Source: Methanobacteriota archaeon
GTDB lineage: Archaea > Thermoplasmatota > Poseidoniia > Poseidoniales > Poseidoniaceae
Direction of reading: 5' to 3'
DNA: 6,855 nucleotides
Assembly (NCBI GenBank): GCA_002725275.1
Contig: PBOE01000020.1
Coordinates: forward strand, 1,944 to 8,798
Shown in pieces: positions 6,145 through 6,855 of this stretch. A program made the translations under genes and the position numbers. The notes under the pieces are model-generated. The model made no database searches and was not told where the DNA came from. It worked only from the letters and a program-made list of their open reading frames with translations. Every line of letters starts with the position of its first letter. The first letter of the stretch is position 1.

Positions 6145-6149
6145 CCCGA

Positions 6150-6855
6150 GTGAGTGATGACCACAGCGCCCGTGCAGGTTCCCTGAACGCTCACTTGACA
6201 TCGGTCAAGATGGAAATTGACGACGACGATGAAGACGTCATTCAGGTGGTCGTCGACGTCGTCAACGAGTCGTCCATTCCCGTGGGAGGCCTTCAGGCCG
6301 CGCTCGTGGACGCCAAGGGTAAGCGGTTTGAGGCGGTCGAGGGCATCAGTTCCATCGGCCCCGGCCTTACTCGTCAGTTCAAGTTTGAAGCACGCATTCA
6401 CGCCGGCACGTGGACGTTCGAATTCAACGGTGGCGGACAAGCCATGAAACTCGGCCCCTACGAAGCCGACTTCGAGTACCAAGCGGACAAGGGCCGCGTG
6501 CTCGGGAACGCCATCGGCTCGAGTTTGTTCAGCGGTGCGTTTGACAACCACCTGGAGGATTTTGGAAACACGGAAGAGCGAGGCATCATCGATGCTTCGT
6601 CCGTGGTGATGACCTCCTACGTCGGCGAAAACATGGAAGGCGGTGCGACCAAAGTCATGCGTGGCGATGCTGTCGAAGAAGACGCACCCCGCACGCCTCC
6701 CTGGGCCACGAGCGAACCCACACCCCTCACGCCGCTGGAAGCGCCGACATCGCCTGCGTCCGAGGCACCGGCGCCCACCGTCGACCCGCTTCTTGCCCCC
6801 TTGACGCCTGCAAGCCCTGAGCCTGCAGAAGAACCGGCATCGACCCCGCCTGCTG
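6150..6855 (+). CDS. Unrecognised protein with beta-rich N-terminal domain and Pro/Ala-rich tail, partial
   Basis: An open frame runs from a GTG at 6150 to the right edge (235 codons seen) with no stop. I recognise no family. A GGTGAG (6139-6144) sits 6 bases before the GTG and an in-frame stop at 6141 limits upstream extension. An internal ATG at codon 21 has no SD and is less likely. Residues about 20-110 alternate hydrophobic strands and turns (VIQVVVDVV, GTWTFEF), like an Ig/CARDB-type beta-sandwich. An acidic cluster DDDDED at 24-29 precedes the first strand. Residues about 115-135 are Gly/Ser/Phe-rich (GNAIGSSLFSGAF). From about 173 on, the chain is Pro/Ala/Glu/Thr-rich and probably disordered, which suggests a further domain beyond the window. 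No signal peptide or membrane segment is seen. It follows the RDD gene after 64 bases on the same strand. The coding call is supported by the long clean frame, coding-like codons and sensible protein composition. Confidence 0.72.
   Translation, partial: MSDDHSARAGSLNAHLTSVKMEIDDDDEDVIQVVVDVVNESSIPVGGLQAALVDAKGKRFEAVEGISSIGPGLTRQFKFEARIHAGTWTFEFNGGGQAMKLGPYEADFEYQADKGRVLGNAIGSSLFSGAFDNHLEDFGNTEERGIIDASSVVMTSYVGENMEGGATKVMRGDAVEEDAPRTPPWATSEPTPLTPLEAPTSPASEAPAPTVDPLLAPLTPASPEPAEEPASTPPA

Noticed and set aside
1..6855. Search for CRISPR arrays, tRNA/rRNA genes, insertion sequences or defence cassettes
   Set aside because: No regularly spaced repeats, cloverleaf-like segments, transposase-like motifs or terminal inverted repeats were seen. 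The helicase alone has no nuclease or other defence partner beside it.

Overview
The window reads as a compact, GC-rich archaeal genome segment. Its broad character fits an uncultured marine euryarchaeon of the Marine Group II (Candidatus Poseidoniales) type. That placement is an inference from gene style, not from a marker gene: an SMUBP-2/Upf1-type SF1B helicase, a small zinc-ribbon protein with a long acidic Pro/Ala-rich linker, tight spacing, mixed ATG/GTG starts, Shine-Dalgarno sites, and an archaeal-looking TATA element in the one divergent promoter region. There are no RNA genes, insertion sequences, CRISPR arrays or other signs of mobile DNA, and no gene-free stretch longer than about 115 bases.

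Layout. Bases 1-456 (+) are the C-terminal third of a GH1 beta-glycosidase that begins outside the window. It converges, with a gap of only 5 bases, on a four-gene minus-strand operon. In transcription order this operon holds: a GTG-started zinc-ribbon protein with a disordered linker and a helical C-terminus (3345-2221); a RimJ/RimL-like GNAT acetyltransferase (2211-1642); a CE4/NodB-type polysaccharide deacetylase (1640-843); and a single-domain cupin (821-462). The gaps are 9, 1 and 21 bases, and the GNAT and deacetylase genes have clear SD sequences overlapping or abutting the preceding stop.

A 115-base divergent intergenic region (3346-3460) separates this operon from a plus-strand series: the SF1B helicase (3461-5476), an RDD-family membrane protein (5522-6085), and an unrecognised protein from 6150 that runs off the right edge. 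This last gene has a predicted beta-rich N-terminal domain and a Pro/Ala/Glu-rich tail. Both short plus-strand gaps carry a perfect inverted repeat that covers the likely ribosome-binding site of the next gene.

Function. The left half (glycosidase, deacetylase, acetyltransferase, cupin) is suggestive of sugar or amino-sugar metabolism, but no substrate can be read from the sequence. The right half is housekeeping-like (nucleic-acid helicase, small membrane protein). No obvious defence or otherwise spectacular system is visible. The least explained items are the zinc-ribbon/linker/helical protein, the unnamed right-edge protein, and the inverted repeats at the gene starts.
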